This document shows positions 36,922-48,800 of a stretch of 64,000 bases of DNA, in pieces. The notes under the pieces are model-generated. The model saw only the letters and a program-made list of their open reading frames with translations, was not told the DNA's origin and made no database searches. The stretch spans positions 682,001 through 746,000 of the forward strand of contig BSYQ01000016.1 of NCBI GenBank assembly GCA_030272585.1. Reading direction: 5' to 3'. Position 1 is the first letter of the stretch, and each line of letters begins with the position of its first letter. The stretch comes from Bryopsis sp. KO-2023. Lineage: Eukaryota > Chlorophyta > Ulvophyceae > Bryopsidales > Bryopsidaceae. The position numbers and the translations under genes were made by a program.

Positions 36922-36926
36922 CGAAG
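36922..36926. repeat. Target-site duplication CGAAG, left copy
   Basis: Directly abuts the TG start of the left LTR. The matching CGAAG at 45,847-45,851 follows the CA end of the right LTR. Together they prove a single integration event. Confidence 0.9.
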
Positions 36927-37565
36927 TGTAAGGATTCGGCAGAATCAAAGGAGATTCAGGCAGACCTGCAGGCTTGCAGACTGGCAGTGATTGGGCTGAC
37001 AGATTAGGCTGCAGGTTGACTGCTATGATTCGGCAGAAGCAGGAATGGCTCAGGTCCTTTAGACCTGCAGACTGATAGACTGGTAGTCAGCAGATTGGCG
37101 GACTGACGAAGTGGCAGAGTAGTCGGGCTGACAGGTTGCTGACGACAGGCAGGTGCTGGCAGCGCTGCAGAACGTGGGCTGCAGAGCTGGCAGGCACAAA
37201 GTTCTAGAAGGTCTTAGGTGGCAGACTCAGGACCGCGCAGTACTCTGCAAGTGGACTGAGCTGCATGATTGAAAGGGGGCTGAAAGGGACTTGGCAGTTT
37301 GATGGTCTGCAATACTGATGCAGACTGATGTTATGGCTTAGGATCAGTTTGGATCAGGGTTGGCAGAAACGGTATAAGTTGTGGGGGCTTGGACATTCTT
37401 GTAACCTTAGTTTGGAACCTGATCTCGCCCTTGAACCTTGCTAGGTTCAAGTGTCTCTCCCATGGTCGTTCAATAGAACGGCAGTTCAGACTGGCAGACC
37501 GGCAGGGTCGCAGTCTTCAATGGACTTGAGTGGAAAAAGCGATCTGCAGGGGCAGAGTCGTTACA
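36927..37565 (+). repeat. 5' LTR, 639 bp
   Basis: Begins TGTAAGGATTCGGCAG and ends GCAGAGTCGTTACA. GCAG/CTGCAG motifs recur throughout. A TATA-like GGTATAAG lies near 37,370. Confidence 0.93.
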
Positions 37566-37566
37566 G

Positions 37567-37578
37567 TGGTTTCGGAGC
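37567..37578 (+). promoter_or_regulatory. Primer-binding site of the LTR element
   Basis: TGGTTTCGGAGC, one base after the LTR. It is identical to the site of the older gypsy-like element at 36,457, so both probably use the same tRNA primer. Confidence 0.7.
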
Positions 37579-40500
37579 AGGCTTGTGACAAGATCACAAA
37601 CGAGTCTGGCAGGCTGCAGAGGCAGCAGTATGCGCGGCAGGCGCGCAGTGAGAAGGCGCAGAGGCGCAGAACACTAGCAGGCACACAGCACAGTGCAAAG
37701 CAGAGGTTTGCAAGGCAGACAAACGCCAGTGCTTTGCAGATTTGCAGTTATCTATTGGAGTGTTCGAGTGTGCTGTGTGAAGGAAAGTCGCTGAATCAGC
37801 GTCAGGAGTAGAATGGGCGCAGTGTGTGTAAGAACACTGCGGCAGACAGATTTCGCAGAAGTGATGTGTAGAGCGCAGGGCAATACATTGGAGTATGTAG
37901 AAGCGCAGCTTACACACAGGCGCGCAGCATTGTCAAGCGTAGCACGACTATGCAGCGTCGCAGGAGACGTTGGGTGGCGCAGCAGTTGGAGGATTGCGTC
38001 GCAGATGTAGAACTGCGCAGCAGATCCAGGATTGCGCCGCAGATGCAGAGCTGTACCGCAGATGTGGAATTGCGCTGTACACGCAGGCGTAAAGTGCGCA
38101 GGTTTTGCTGGAGGTGCGCAACGAATGTTGGCGCAGCAGCCAGCAGCCACAGGAATGCGCTGCACAGGCGAAATGGCGCAGCGAAGTTGGCACTGCATAA
38201 GTGGATGATGTGACGCGCAGCAGCCACAGGAAAGCGCTGCACATGCGAAATCGCACTGCAGACGACAGAGTTACGCTGCGTGCAGCGGATTGCAATGTCG
38301 ATGGGACATTTCGCGCAGATGCAGGCTGGGCAGCCGATGCATGACGCAGAACTGCGCAGTGTTTATGGAACTGTGCAGCTCTTGACAGAAGTTCGCAGCT
38401 GATGCAGGGATCGCGCAGCTGACGCAGGAACGCGCAGCTCTGTGCAAGGTCAGCACAAGGTGCAGGATCTGATGGACTTGCACAGAACGTGGCAGGATGT
38501 GTGCAAGAGTGAGAATTGCGCAGCACACATTAAGTTGCTGCGACCAGGAAGAGTTGCAGTGTACGCAGTGAGTGCGACTGGTGCAGGCATCGCTTAACTG
38601 ACTCAGGTTGAGCGCAGGTTGAGCGTAAGTTGAGCGCAGACGCGAGATGCAAGAGTGTTACGTGCTTGCAGGGTTACATTTGAGTGATCTGATCATTTCG
38701 TTGGTTGATAGAAGTGACTTTAGAAGTAGTGAGCTGCAGATTGATTGCAGGATCAGGTGATCTATGATCTTCTGATTGCAGTACACATTCTGGAAAAGAT
38801 GTTTGATCACTTTATAAAGGATTTCAGAGTTGCAGTCAAATTTTCAGGCTGAAGTGAGGGAGATGTTCTGAAAGGCTTTGATTGATTACAAGTCAGTGGT
38901 GAAAATTCTGGAAAGAGTCTTTGAGACCAGGCAGATTTTTCAGGAAGTTTTGATATATTCTTTCAAAAGTCTGGTGTTGATATTTGACAGCTTTATCGAT
39001 CAGAAGTTAGGATTTTTCTGATCAGGAGTTCCTCCTTGTTTGCTTGGATTTGTGCATTTGTTAGTGGAGATTTATCCTTGGCTCAGTGGATTTGGGCAGT
39101 AGTGGTGACTTATCATTTCAGAGTGTTGAAGGTTGCAGTGGAAAAATTCTTGGCTTTAGTGGCAGGTCAGAACATGTGTCACATCAGCTTTGATGTGATT
39201 GTGCATACATATTTTGGATGTTTGTACATCAGGAACACTTGCTACATTTGTGTTGATTGTGGGAACATTTTCAGGTGTTTCATTGAATGCACAATAGCTT
39301 GAGGGAATTTTTCAGAGTCGTTTCTGAACTTGAACTGAAGGTCAGAACTTACTTTAGAGCTGCTTGCAGAAAGCTAAGGCACTTTCAGTTCTACTCTATT
39401 GGTCAGTTGAGGTATAGTGTTTGTGTTTCTGTTGAAGGGTTGTCTTGTCTTTTTCTTGATGGACCCTATGGTATATTGCTCTGATTTCTGAATAGACCAG
39501 TGGCAGGTTATTCTCAGAAGAATGTCAATGACATGAAGTTTTCGTTCTATAATAGACTAGTGGCAGATTATTTTCTGTTGTTTGGTGGGACAAATGACAG
39601 AGTATCAGTCTTTTTATAGATCAGTGGCAGATCATTTTCTGTTGTTGGCAGGGCAGATATTAGGTGTGTTGGCAAGGTATTTTTCTGTGGCAGCCTTGCT
39701 TGGCAGGTCAGAAAAAGATGCAGATTTTTGAAGGGACCAATAGGTCCATGGAACTCTTCGTTAGTAGGCTGAGTGATAGTGGTGAATTGAAGAAATGTTT
39801 GGTATAGCAGTAGCTGGTCTTTTCTTCTATTATGGGTGTTCTGAGATAGGACATTTGTTATTTTCCGCTAGCAGAAAGTTTTCAGTCAGATACTTTGATA
39901 TGAGGGCAGATTATTTTATTAAAGGATGCCCCTTATTGAGCAGAAAACAGTTGCTAGTGATTAGAGAATTTTCTGGAAGGGAACAATACTCAATTGTGGT
40001 AGTATTGTTAGAGACTGAATTTTCAAAGATAGTCTAGGGAATTCTGGAAATTAAGCTGTTTGAAAATACTGATTGTCTTTCAAAGAGAAAAGAAATCAGA
40101 TGGGGAGGTTGAAGTGTCAAAGCAGTCACATCCTACCCATTGATTAAGAGGGTATTTTCTTTGGTTGATGGCAGCATTTTCTCGGTACTTAGGTTTTTAT
40201 TTCAACAAGACTTTGGTGGTAGCAGAGTTGGTTGAAGAAGCTTGGTCTTAGAGAAAAGAAATTTCTGGTTACACCCTTGGTTATTTGTCTTTGAGGTGTT
40301 GGAAAATAGGTTTTCAGGATATATCTCATTCTGGAAGTTTATTCAGGTTTCCAGAAAAATTTCAGGACAGTTATTGAATCAGCAGTAGTACTCTTGAGGC
40401 AGAGAAAAAGTGCAGAAGTCTATAGGGCAGATGGCTGAACAAAAGAGAAGTTTTCTTTGCTTGTTTGGTATAGTTCTGTTCTTCCTTTTTCATTTGGATA

Positions 40501-43500
40501 AAGAGTGGTTGCTGATTTTCAAAGGGAGTATATTTCTGATAGTTATTTTGGTAGAGTTTCTATCCTGTTGGCGATAGAAAGTATATTAGTGATATGCTGG
40601 AGTCACCTGAAGTTTTCATGCATTCTTTACACAAAGAAACTGTGGCAGATTTTTGTGTTTGGACTGCCATAATATACTTAGTGGTTTGTTGTGACAAAGG
40701 AAAGAGGTGCACTCAGTAATTTGCTGATTTGTTAACGTAAAAACAGGAGGAAAAAGAAGGAAAGTGAAATGTGGCAGATTTTATATCCTTGTGCAACCAC
40801 ATTATAGTTAGGTGCTTTTTACGAGAAGAGTACAAGTTGAAAAGAGAAAACAAAGGAAAGAGTTTAAGGTGATAGCACCAGGTGGTGCTTATGGGTTGTG
40901 AAGTGAGAAAAGGAGAGCAAGACTTGCAGATATCTCTTGCAGATGAAAAGCCATGTGTAGCTACATCTGAGGAGATGGTGCATGAGTGGAGTGCCATGGG
41001 AAGCATACACTCATGTAGGACAACTGAGCGGGGAAGCTAAGATCAGCATCCCTCAAGAAAGTTGCTCAGCCCCAAGTTTTCGCGGGGATGGAAGTCCAGG
41101 GAGGACTTACAGGAGTGACAAAAGAGGCGAAGGTGGACAGAAGTGGAGTGTGAGAAGGCCGGCGTAGCCACTCACACAGGGTGTTACCTCAGGGGAGGGT
41201 AGCCTATGGGCGCGGAGTCCATTCCGAAGTTGGAGTGCCGGTGTAGCCGCAACTACGGAGAAGTGTGTAAGTCTAGTGGATGGAATTTCTGCAGGTGGTG
41301 GTCCGGGCAAGGACACTGGTGCAGGGAATTCTGGAGACCTTGAGGAGAAGGTGAGCAGTGTTGCAGGAGGTACCCACTAGGCGACGCGTGGGACCTGCAG
41401 ACTGTGAGTTGGTAGATGCTGGGCGGGGAGTCGCAGCATCTGCAGATTTTCAAGGAAAAGTTCTGAGGTGCAGTGCGGGGAGTACTGACTTGCAGAATTT
41501 TTGGAGGAGGATTCTGAGCTTGAGGGGGTTGTTGGGCCGAGTGTAGCCACGACTGCTCAGCTCTCGGAGGCAGGGGGTGTGTGGTCATGTGGGGCCACAC
41601 CTGACCTGCATGATGTGTTCTGCAGGCACATCAGATTTGTTTTTGTGAGCGAGGAGTTATGGGCTGGGTAGACCTAATGAAGTCTACTTTAAAGGACATA
41701 GTCCAAACTTCGAAGTGAAGTGGACATGCCAGGCAGGCCGTGTGCGGCGTGCGGCTGAAATGAGAATACATGCCAGGCAGATTGTGTACGGCGTGCGATT
41801 GATGTTTTGAGAAGGAACTGAATTTTTATTGTCGGTGATTTCGTGACGTGGAGAAAATCGTATATCGATAGGTAGGGATGTAGAATTGGAATAGCTACAT
41901 CTCGTCTATAAACTAGAAGCTAGCTGGGATTCTGAACTTGGCTGGAGAAATTTTCAGTGGATGCAGTACCATGTGAGCTGCATCTAAGAAAAATGAGAAG
42001 GTTAGGAAGGAATGTAGTTGAGTCGAAGGAAAATACAATGATCTTTTCTAGGAGTTGCAGAGTATGCAAGACCTCAGCCCTCGAGGAAAGAAGATCAGAA
42101 TATTGGTTCAGAAAAATATTTGATGCATTATGAGATTTGTCTTCGTGGTGTTAGTATTTGCTGCCACTTGAAGATGGCTGATTAAAAGGGCAGATACAGA
42201 AACCTACATAAGAGCTTTCATTTCAGTTTTGTTTATGGAAATTAGTTTGGCAAATCAGTGGCAGAATTACAACATTTGAAAGGCTTGAAAATGAGAGATT
42301 TGGGCTCTATTTCAGACTGCAGATGGAGTTGCAGTTTTTGCTTGAAAGGAGGACTCTGATTTCTATTTTACAGGTCCATAGACTGGTTGTTGAGCTGAAA
42401 ATTTTCTGAGGGAAATTCAGGGTTCCCTGTGAAAGATATAGTTGTGTCAAACTGCATCAGAGATAGCAATTTTCAGTGACAGAAGTTGGTATTGTTGCAG
42501 TCACTTTTGGACTTAATTGACAGTGACTGAAATCTGGAAAATGCTTTATTTTGATTCGATACATTAGATCTGGTTTGAGCTGCAGATTTTCAGGAGATCA
42601 AGAACGAAAATCAGGAGTGAAGTGTATGTTTCTGATTTCTTTGAGAAGTATATATATACGTGGACCAGCGGTAGTTCAAATATTATTGTGAGAAATATAA
42701 AGCTCAGAAGGAAAAGCAAAAGGATTTTCAGTTTCTGAAGATCTATCTCTGATTTGGTGTTTGAATCAGTGGAAATCAGCAGAGTTAAAGAAAAGAAAAG
42801 AATGGTTCTCTCAGATTTTCAGGCAGGATTCAGATTTTCAGGTGGATTTCTTTTTGAGTTTGTTTGCAGTGGTTAGACATGAAGTATCATGAGTTGGCAG
42901 CTCTTTTATTTCATGACGATGTACTAGTAAACACAATGGGCTAGTGTTTGAACTTGATGCATGGATAGCATGGTGTCAAAGATCAGGAGCTGAAGGTTAT
43001 GACATTCGATGGTCAGGTTCAGCTTTACATACAAAGAAACATAAGGGACTGTGAAAATTTTTGCAGGTGATCTGGAAATTTGTTATGGGCAGTTGATACA
43101 TTGTAGGTGCAGAACCTCATAGCTGCAGGTACCCTTTGCAGGGCTGCAAAATTTTCTGTCTTTTCCTTATTTTCTATTTCTTTTCGGATCAATGGAACAG
43201 AAATAGCCTTGATCTTTGGTGGTATGATTGGTGTATATTTGTGTGGACAAACTATATCAGAAAGGTTGAGAACTGAACATTTGGTTACAATCTGGGGCAG
43301 CAGATTTTTCTGACTTTGGCAAAGCAACTTCAGGCCTTCAGTTTTTTAGGCTTGTTTTTCTGAAGTAGTTTGTTCAGTTGTTTGGGGTTATTTGGCTGCT
43401 CCGAACAGCTCAACTTTCTGTAGCTGGTACAGTGATATGGTTTTGCATGGTTGCATGGTTTTGCTTGAGGACAAGCTCCATTTCAGATGGGGAGGGGGCC

Positions 43501-45195
43501 TCGGTCGAACCGATGCGTTTCATTTTTGTTTTTCCACAATTGCACTTATTTCAGTAGTAGGTGTTGCAAAGAGACACACATCTTCATCAAGGTTCTAAGG
43601 AAAGGAAGAGGTTGTTAGTAGTACTCTTTCAGAGCTGATGGGAATTGATGGATAGTGTTTGCAATATCTTGGTGGTCAGTAAATATGTGTTCTCAGTTCT
43701 ACTATTCTTGCAGAGTGGATTAAGCAACTAGGCATAGTTCACTACTTTGGGACGATGCAGAATTAAAACATTTGCAGTCTAGCAAGGGTGTTTCTGGTGG
43801 ACTAAAATATTCTGGTACATGGCACATATTTTGTTGTGCATTTAGTTGGTTTGGAATTTACAGAAGTTTGCATTACCATTGATTGAATCAGTTAGATTGA
43901 TGCTTACTTGAGGTTTACTGAATTTCAGAGGGTACATTGGTATGGATTCTTTCAGCACTCAGTTGTTGGATATTTATCAAAGAAAAAGGAAATATCACTG
44001 AGTGAAGTCTTGCTGGTTGAAAGAAAGGGTTGATTTCATTAAGTCAGGATAGGCCAAGTGGAATTTCTGGGTTTTCATATACTCTGGTTTGTATAGATTC
44101 ATATATGGGAAAACCGGAGAAGGCATAGAAGAACTCGGGAACAATTAATGCAATCAATCTGTAGGTACTCTGAACATTCTTGACTCAGGAGAGAGGAAGC
44201 AGGAACAGAAGGGAGCATGCTTCAGGGAAAAATTGAGGAGCAAGCTCACTCCTTCATTGAAGAACATCTGGAGACTTGTTGTTGCAAGATCCTATCGCTC
44301 GCTTTTCATTGCTATGCGGAAGGCTAACTTGGTGGAGACATGTGGCAGCTCACTATGCAGCAAGGAGCTTCAACTCTGAGGAGCTGCTGGAGTGACTGGT
44401 GATCTCTTGGTTTTCAAAAGGTTGGAAACTTCTTTTGGGAGACAGAACTTCAGTCATTCAACCTTCTTCTTTACTCCAAGACAGTTTGCATATTGTGAAA
44501 GTGGTATTTTGCTGAGTTGCAAATTTTGGCAGCAACAGTTTGTAGAGTTCTGGATTGTGGCAGCACCAGTTTGCTGGGTTGCAGACTGTGGCAGTAGTTG
44601 CAGAGAATTTGCAGATTGTGGTAGTGGCAGTTTGCAGGTTTTCAATATGCAAATGTTGCTTTTGAAATTATGGGGCAACATGAAGTTTCAGAAGTTTGGG
44701 TAGTTGCAAAATATTTGAGCAGAATAGCAACATTCTTATCTTAAAGAAGGCAGAAAAGTGAATTGCTGAGACTCTGAAAGCTGCAGCAGATTTTTGCTAT
44801 TTTTCTGTTGGATTTTCTTATGGTCAAAATAAAAATCTGTTGAGTTAACAGGCTGCAGAAAGGAATTGAATTTTGTTCAGTAGCACAGTACAATTCCGAA
44901 AGAGAAGTTCATTCGGGTTTCTTGTTTGTGTTATTGGGATTTTTCTGAGCAGTTTTCTAGGCAATTCAAAGGTACACATCAGAATGTTGAGAAAGAGGCT
45001 ATATTTTATTTTGCAATTTTTGTCGAAAAGATATTTTCAGTGGTCAGTCCTTCCAAAAGGTGTTTGGCAGTTGGCAAGATGGGATAGCAACTTTTCAAAC
45101 TGAACTTTGAGGCAGAAGTTTTCTTTGGGTGTTTGAAATCCAAGGGACAAGGTTGTTATCGTTCTCTTAGGGCAGTAAGGGACTACTGCCAACTA
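37579..45195 (+). other. Non-coding interior of the LTR element
   Basis: From about 37,600 to 38,650 the sequence is GC-rich and made of loosely periodic GCGCAG / GCAGATG words every 10-25 bp. The rest is AT-richer, with frequent CAGATTTTC, GGCAG and TTTCAG words and a GC-richer island near 41,000-41,600. Stops occur in all frames, with no frame longer than about 150 codons. No retroviral-type motif is visible on either strand. Confidence 0.6.
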
Positions 45196-45207
45196 GATGG
45201 GGAGGAA
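45196..45207 (+). promoter_or_regulatory. Polypurine tract
   Basis: A purine run within GATGGGGAGGAA ends exactly at the start of the right LTR, as expected for the plus-strand primer of reverse transcription. Confidence 0.75.
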
Positions 45208-45846
45208 TGTAAGGATTCGGCAGAATCAAAGGAGATTCAGGCAGACCTGCAGGCTTGCAGACTGGCAGTGATTGGGCTGACAGATTAGGCTGCAGGTTGA
45301 CTGCTATGATTCGGCAGAAGCAGGAATGGCTCAGGTCCTTTAGACCTGCAGACTGATAGACTGGTAGTCAGCAGATTGGCGGACTGACGAAGTGGCAGAG
45401 TAGTCGGGCTGACAGGTTGCTGACGACAGGCAGGTGCTGGCAGCGCTGCAGAACGTGGGCTGCAGAGCTGGCAGGCACAAAGTTCTAGAAGGTCTTAGGT
45501 GGCAGACTCAGGACCGCGCAGTACTCTGCAAGTGGACTGAGCTGCATGATTGAAAGGGGGCTGAAAGGGACTTGGCAGTTTGATGGTCTGCAATACTGAT
45601 GCAGACTGATGTTATGGCTTAGGATCAGTTTGGATCAGGGTTGGCAGAAACGGTATAAGTTGTGGGGGCTTGGACATTCTTGTAACCTTAGTTTGGAACC
45701 TGATCTCGCCCTTGAACCTTGCTAGGTTCAAGTGTCTCTCCCATGGTCGTTCAATAGAACGGCAGTTCAGACTGGCAGACCGGCAGGGTCGCAGTCTTCA
45801 ATGGACTTGAGTGGAAAAAGCGATCTGCAGGGGCAAAATCGTTACA
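45208..45846 (+). repeat. 3' LTR, 639 bp
   Basis: Same length as the left LTR. The only differences I see are two G-to-A changes close to the 3' end (GGCAAAATCG versus GGCAGAGTCG). It is followed by the CGAAG duplication. Confidence 0.93.
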
Positions 45847-45891
45847 CGAAGGCGGCCAGTTTGCACCCCTTGCTGCCGAAACTCGTCCGCA

Positions 45892-48800
45892 TCACTGTTC
45901 GTCCGTTGTCGCCACCGCCTTGGAGTCCGTTTCCAGCAGAGCCAACGCATCGTCAAAGGTTTCCGTGGAAAGGTAACCAAGCCAGTCGCCTGCCTGTGAA
46001 TTAATGAAGCGGCGCACCTCCAGCAGAAAAATGCTCACCGCCCGAATATTTTCCTCCCGCATTAGCGTCCCCACCTCCAAAGGCATAGGGCTTATCGCCT
46101 CCCGAAGACAGCATCTGGCATCTTGTAACAAAGGGCATTGCAATAGCAGATGGTCTCTGTCTTGCCTTAGGTCACCACAGTTGCACTTTGCTGATGGTGA
46201 AGATTTGATTGTCCACGGGAAAGCACTGCACGAGAAGTGCTCGGAGACAAACTGGAAGAGAAGGGACGACAGGCATCTCGGCACCTGAGGCCATGCAATC
46301 CACCCCCGGCGATGATTCAACTGCCAACCCATGGAAGCCTCAGGGTAATCCACTGTGAAGTGTGTGTCAGCTTGCTTGTTGAGGAAGCCTTGAAAATGTG
46401 TTCCTGTCTTGTGTTGGTCCCAGGGCGAGATAATGGAACCAGGGGTGGGTGTATGGAGAGCCAGCTCCAGTCCAGCAGCATCCTCATTCATGGTACGCTC
46501 AACAGCAGTTAAACTTGTGATCCCCCCATCAGTATCCGCAGATGTTACTCCCTCTCCAGCAGCCTTGTTTGCAAATCCCCCTTTTGATGTTGAATGGCAT
46601 GTGACATTTGCAGGACCCGACATCAGCATGGATCGAATTCGACGAGTGTGATCCGGGAGTTTGGTCCTCTGTACCATCAGAAGTTTTCCGGCTGCATGTG
46701 GTAACCAGATGCCAAGGTCTTCACAGGTTCTCAAGCGGTCCAATCCCAATTCCTCCAGGCCAGTCAGAAGTCCCACCATGCACAGATCCAGGTAGTTAAA
46801 CCATCCCACATCAGCACGTGTCCATGTCAGGTGCCCCAGCTCCTCATGGGTTAAGGTAACCGTAAACCCCCCAGCAGAATCAGTAGTTTTTGAATGGACA
46901 CGAATCTCAGTTTCGTGGGCTTGAAATGAATCCATATTCCCCTGAATAAACTTGTGTCCCATTTGTAAAAACACTGTTGCAGTGCGATCAAACCCAAAAG
47001 GTGCCACATAAAATCTTTTCAAGTGACTGTTTCTGCCCCAGCAAAAAGTCCCACCAAATTGACGAAAAAATGTCCCAAATTGTGTGAGAGCTTTAACTTT
47101 GAATGTGGCAATTGAATCCATGATGTACCCTGACAGGAAGCCGGAGCGGTAGAGGTGCATCGTGTCATTGAAGATGGACTTCATTTGCTCCAGTATTGGA
47201 GGGAGGAAACCCGCCAGCAGAATCAGCTTTCCCACTGATGTGGAGTTGAAGCAGCCCGTCACCCACTGTCCCCCAATCCGAAATATGGAGGTCAGCATCT
47301 TCAGGATCCTTCGAGGCGCACCTGGCGAGTTGTGCACCACATGTGCCCAACAGAGACTGCCATAGAACAGTAAGGGAACAATTGTCATCAGGAAAAGTCG
47401 AGAAAGAACCCCCCCAGAAAATCCCCAGTGTACCCCGGCAAATCGCCTTTGCAAATTCAGTCTTTTTCTAGCCTTGTTCACCACTAGCGAAACATGTGGT
47501 TCAAAACTCAGGTGCGCATCAAACGTAACCCCAAGCACCTTTACTGAATCAACTGCAGGGATCAGCCGTCCCGAAAGATAAAATGAAAAAGCCCCATCAA
47601 ATCTTGTTTTAGCCGGGCGAAACAGAATAACCCCACACTTCGGGACTGAAAACGTCATTTGTACTCTGCAGGCCCATTTAGAACAAACCGCCAAGGCCGC
47701 CTGTAAAGCCAGCTGTGCCACATCCAAGAGGCCCCTGGACGCAATGAAGAGATCATCCGCGTAGGCAACCACCAAAATATCCTCCGGGAGCAACCTCAGG
47801 AGCTCATCCAGAAAAATTGCAAACAGCAAAGGGCTCAGCGGGCTGCCCTGTGGAGTTCCTTTGTGTGGCCAATGGAGATAGAGCCGCCCATGGATTTCCA
47901 AGGAAGCACATCTGTCCGAGAGAAACGAGCGCGTCCAGCCAATCATGTAATCTTGGTAAGCATCCTCCACCATTCGCTGAATAACCCTTTCTTTCCAAAC
48001 CACGTCAAAGGCTGATTTTAGATCCAAAGAGGCCCCCACTGACACCGAACGGCGTGCATGTCCTTGTTGTAGAAAATTGCTGATTGTATAAAGTGCCGTG
48101 GTCGTAGATCTGCCTGAACGAAACCCGTGTTGTGTTGTGTGTAGCAGAGAATGTGTTTCTGCATGCTCCGCGATCCTTGATGCCATAATCCGCTCCAACC
48201 ATTTAGCCACAGTGGGAAGAAGACTGATCGGCCGCATGTTACTGATCTCGAAGCTGGATCCCTGAGACTTGGGGATTGGGCAAACACAGGAGCATTTCCA
48301 CCGACGAGGGACGTATTGCAGCTGGATCGACTTGTTGAAAAGGTGGAGAATGGTCTGCCCGACAGAACCAAAGGTACGCAGCCAAAATATAAACGGAATT
48401 TGATCATCCCCCGGTGCTCCTCTTGGGTTGCTCTTAGAAAGGGCATCCCACACTTCTGCCAATGAAATGGGTTCCGGACTGGAAGTGGTCGCAGCTGTCC
48501 ATTCAACAGCCAACTGCTTTGTAGCTGCATGTGTAGGGTGTGGATCCACCTGTGGGTCTGGAAAAAATTTCTCAAATAGCAGTTGTTTCATTTTTTCTCC
48601 CTCATCTTGAACCGTCCCATTCCCATCAATGAGGTACGATAGATGTAGTGCGCCTTTCGGGGTGATCGTTTTCTTGACCACAGTCCAGAAATTCTCTTTG
48701 GGTGTAGATGTCACAAAGTGACGCCATGATTCTTCCTTCGCCTCTGCAATCAATGTCTGGAATGATTGTTTCAATGTTGTAACAGTTGCCTTTTGTCTTT

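Larger units (their letters stand above)
36927..45846 (+). mobile_element. LTR retrotransposon without gag-pol (LARD-like), nested in the LINE
   Basis: Two 639-bp LTRs (36,927-37,565 and 45,208-45,846) with TGTAA...TTACA ends flank a 7.6-kb interior, and the whole is bracketed by CGAAG. A primer-binding site follows the left LTR, and a purine-rich tract (GATGGGGAGGAA) ends right before the right LTR, so the element reads on the plus strand. I find only two differences between the LTRs, both in the last 15 bp, so insertion is recent. Yet the interior has no open frame above about 150 codons and no Gag, protease, RT, RNase H or integrase motif that I can read. This is the picture of a large non-autonomous derivative moved by another element's enzymes. 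Confidence 0.9.

Noticed and set aside
37530-45103. Many 60-150 codon frames inside the LTR element
   Set aside because: They overlap on both strands, lack motifs and follow from repetitive GCAG words; no gag or pol reading is supported.
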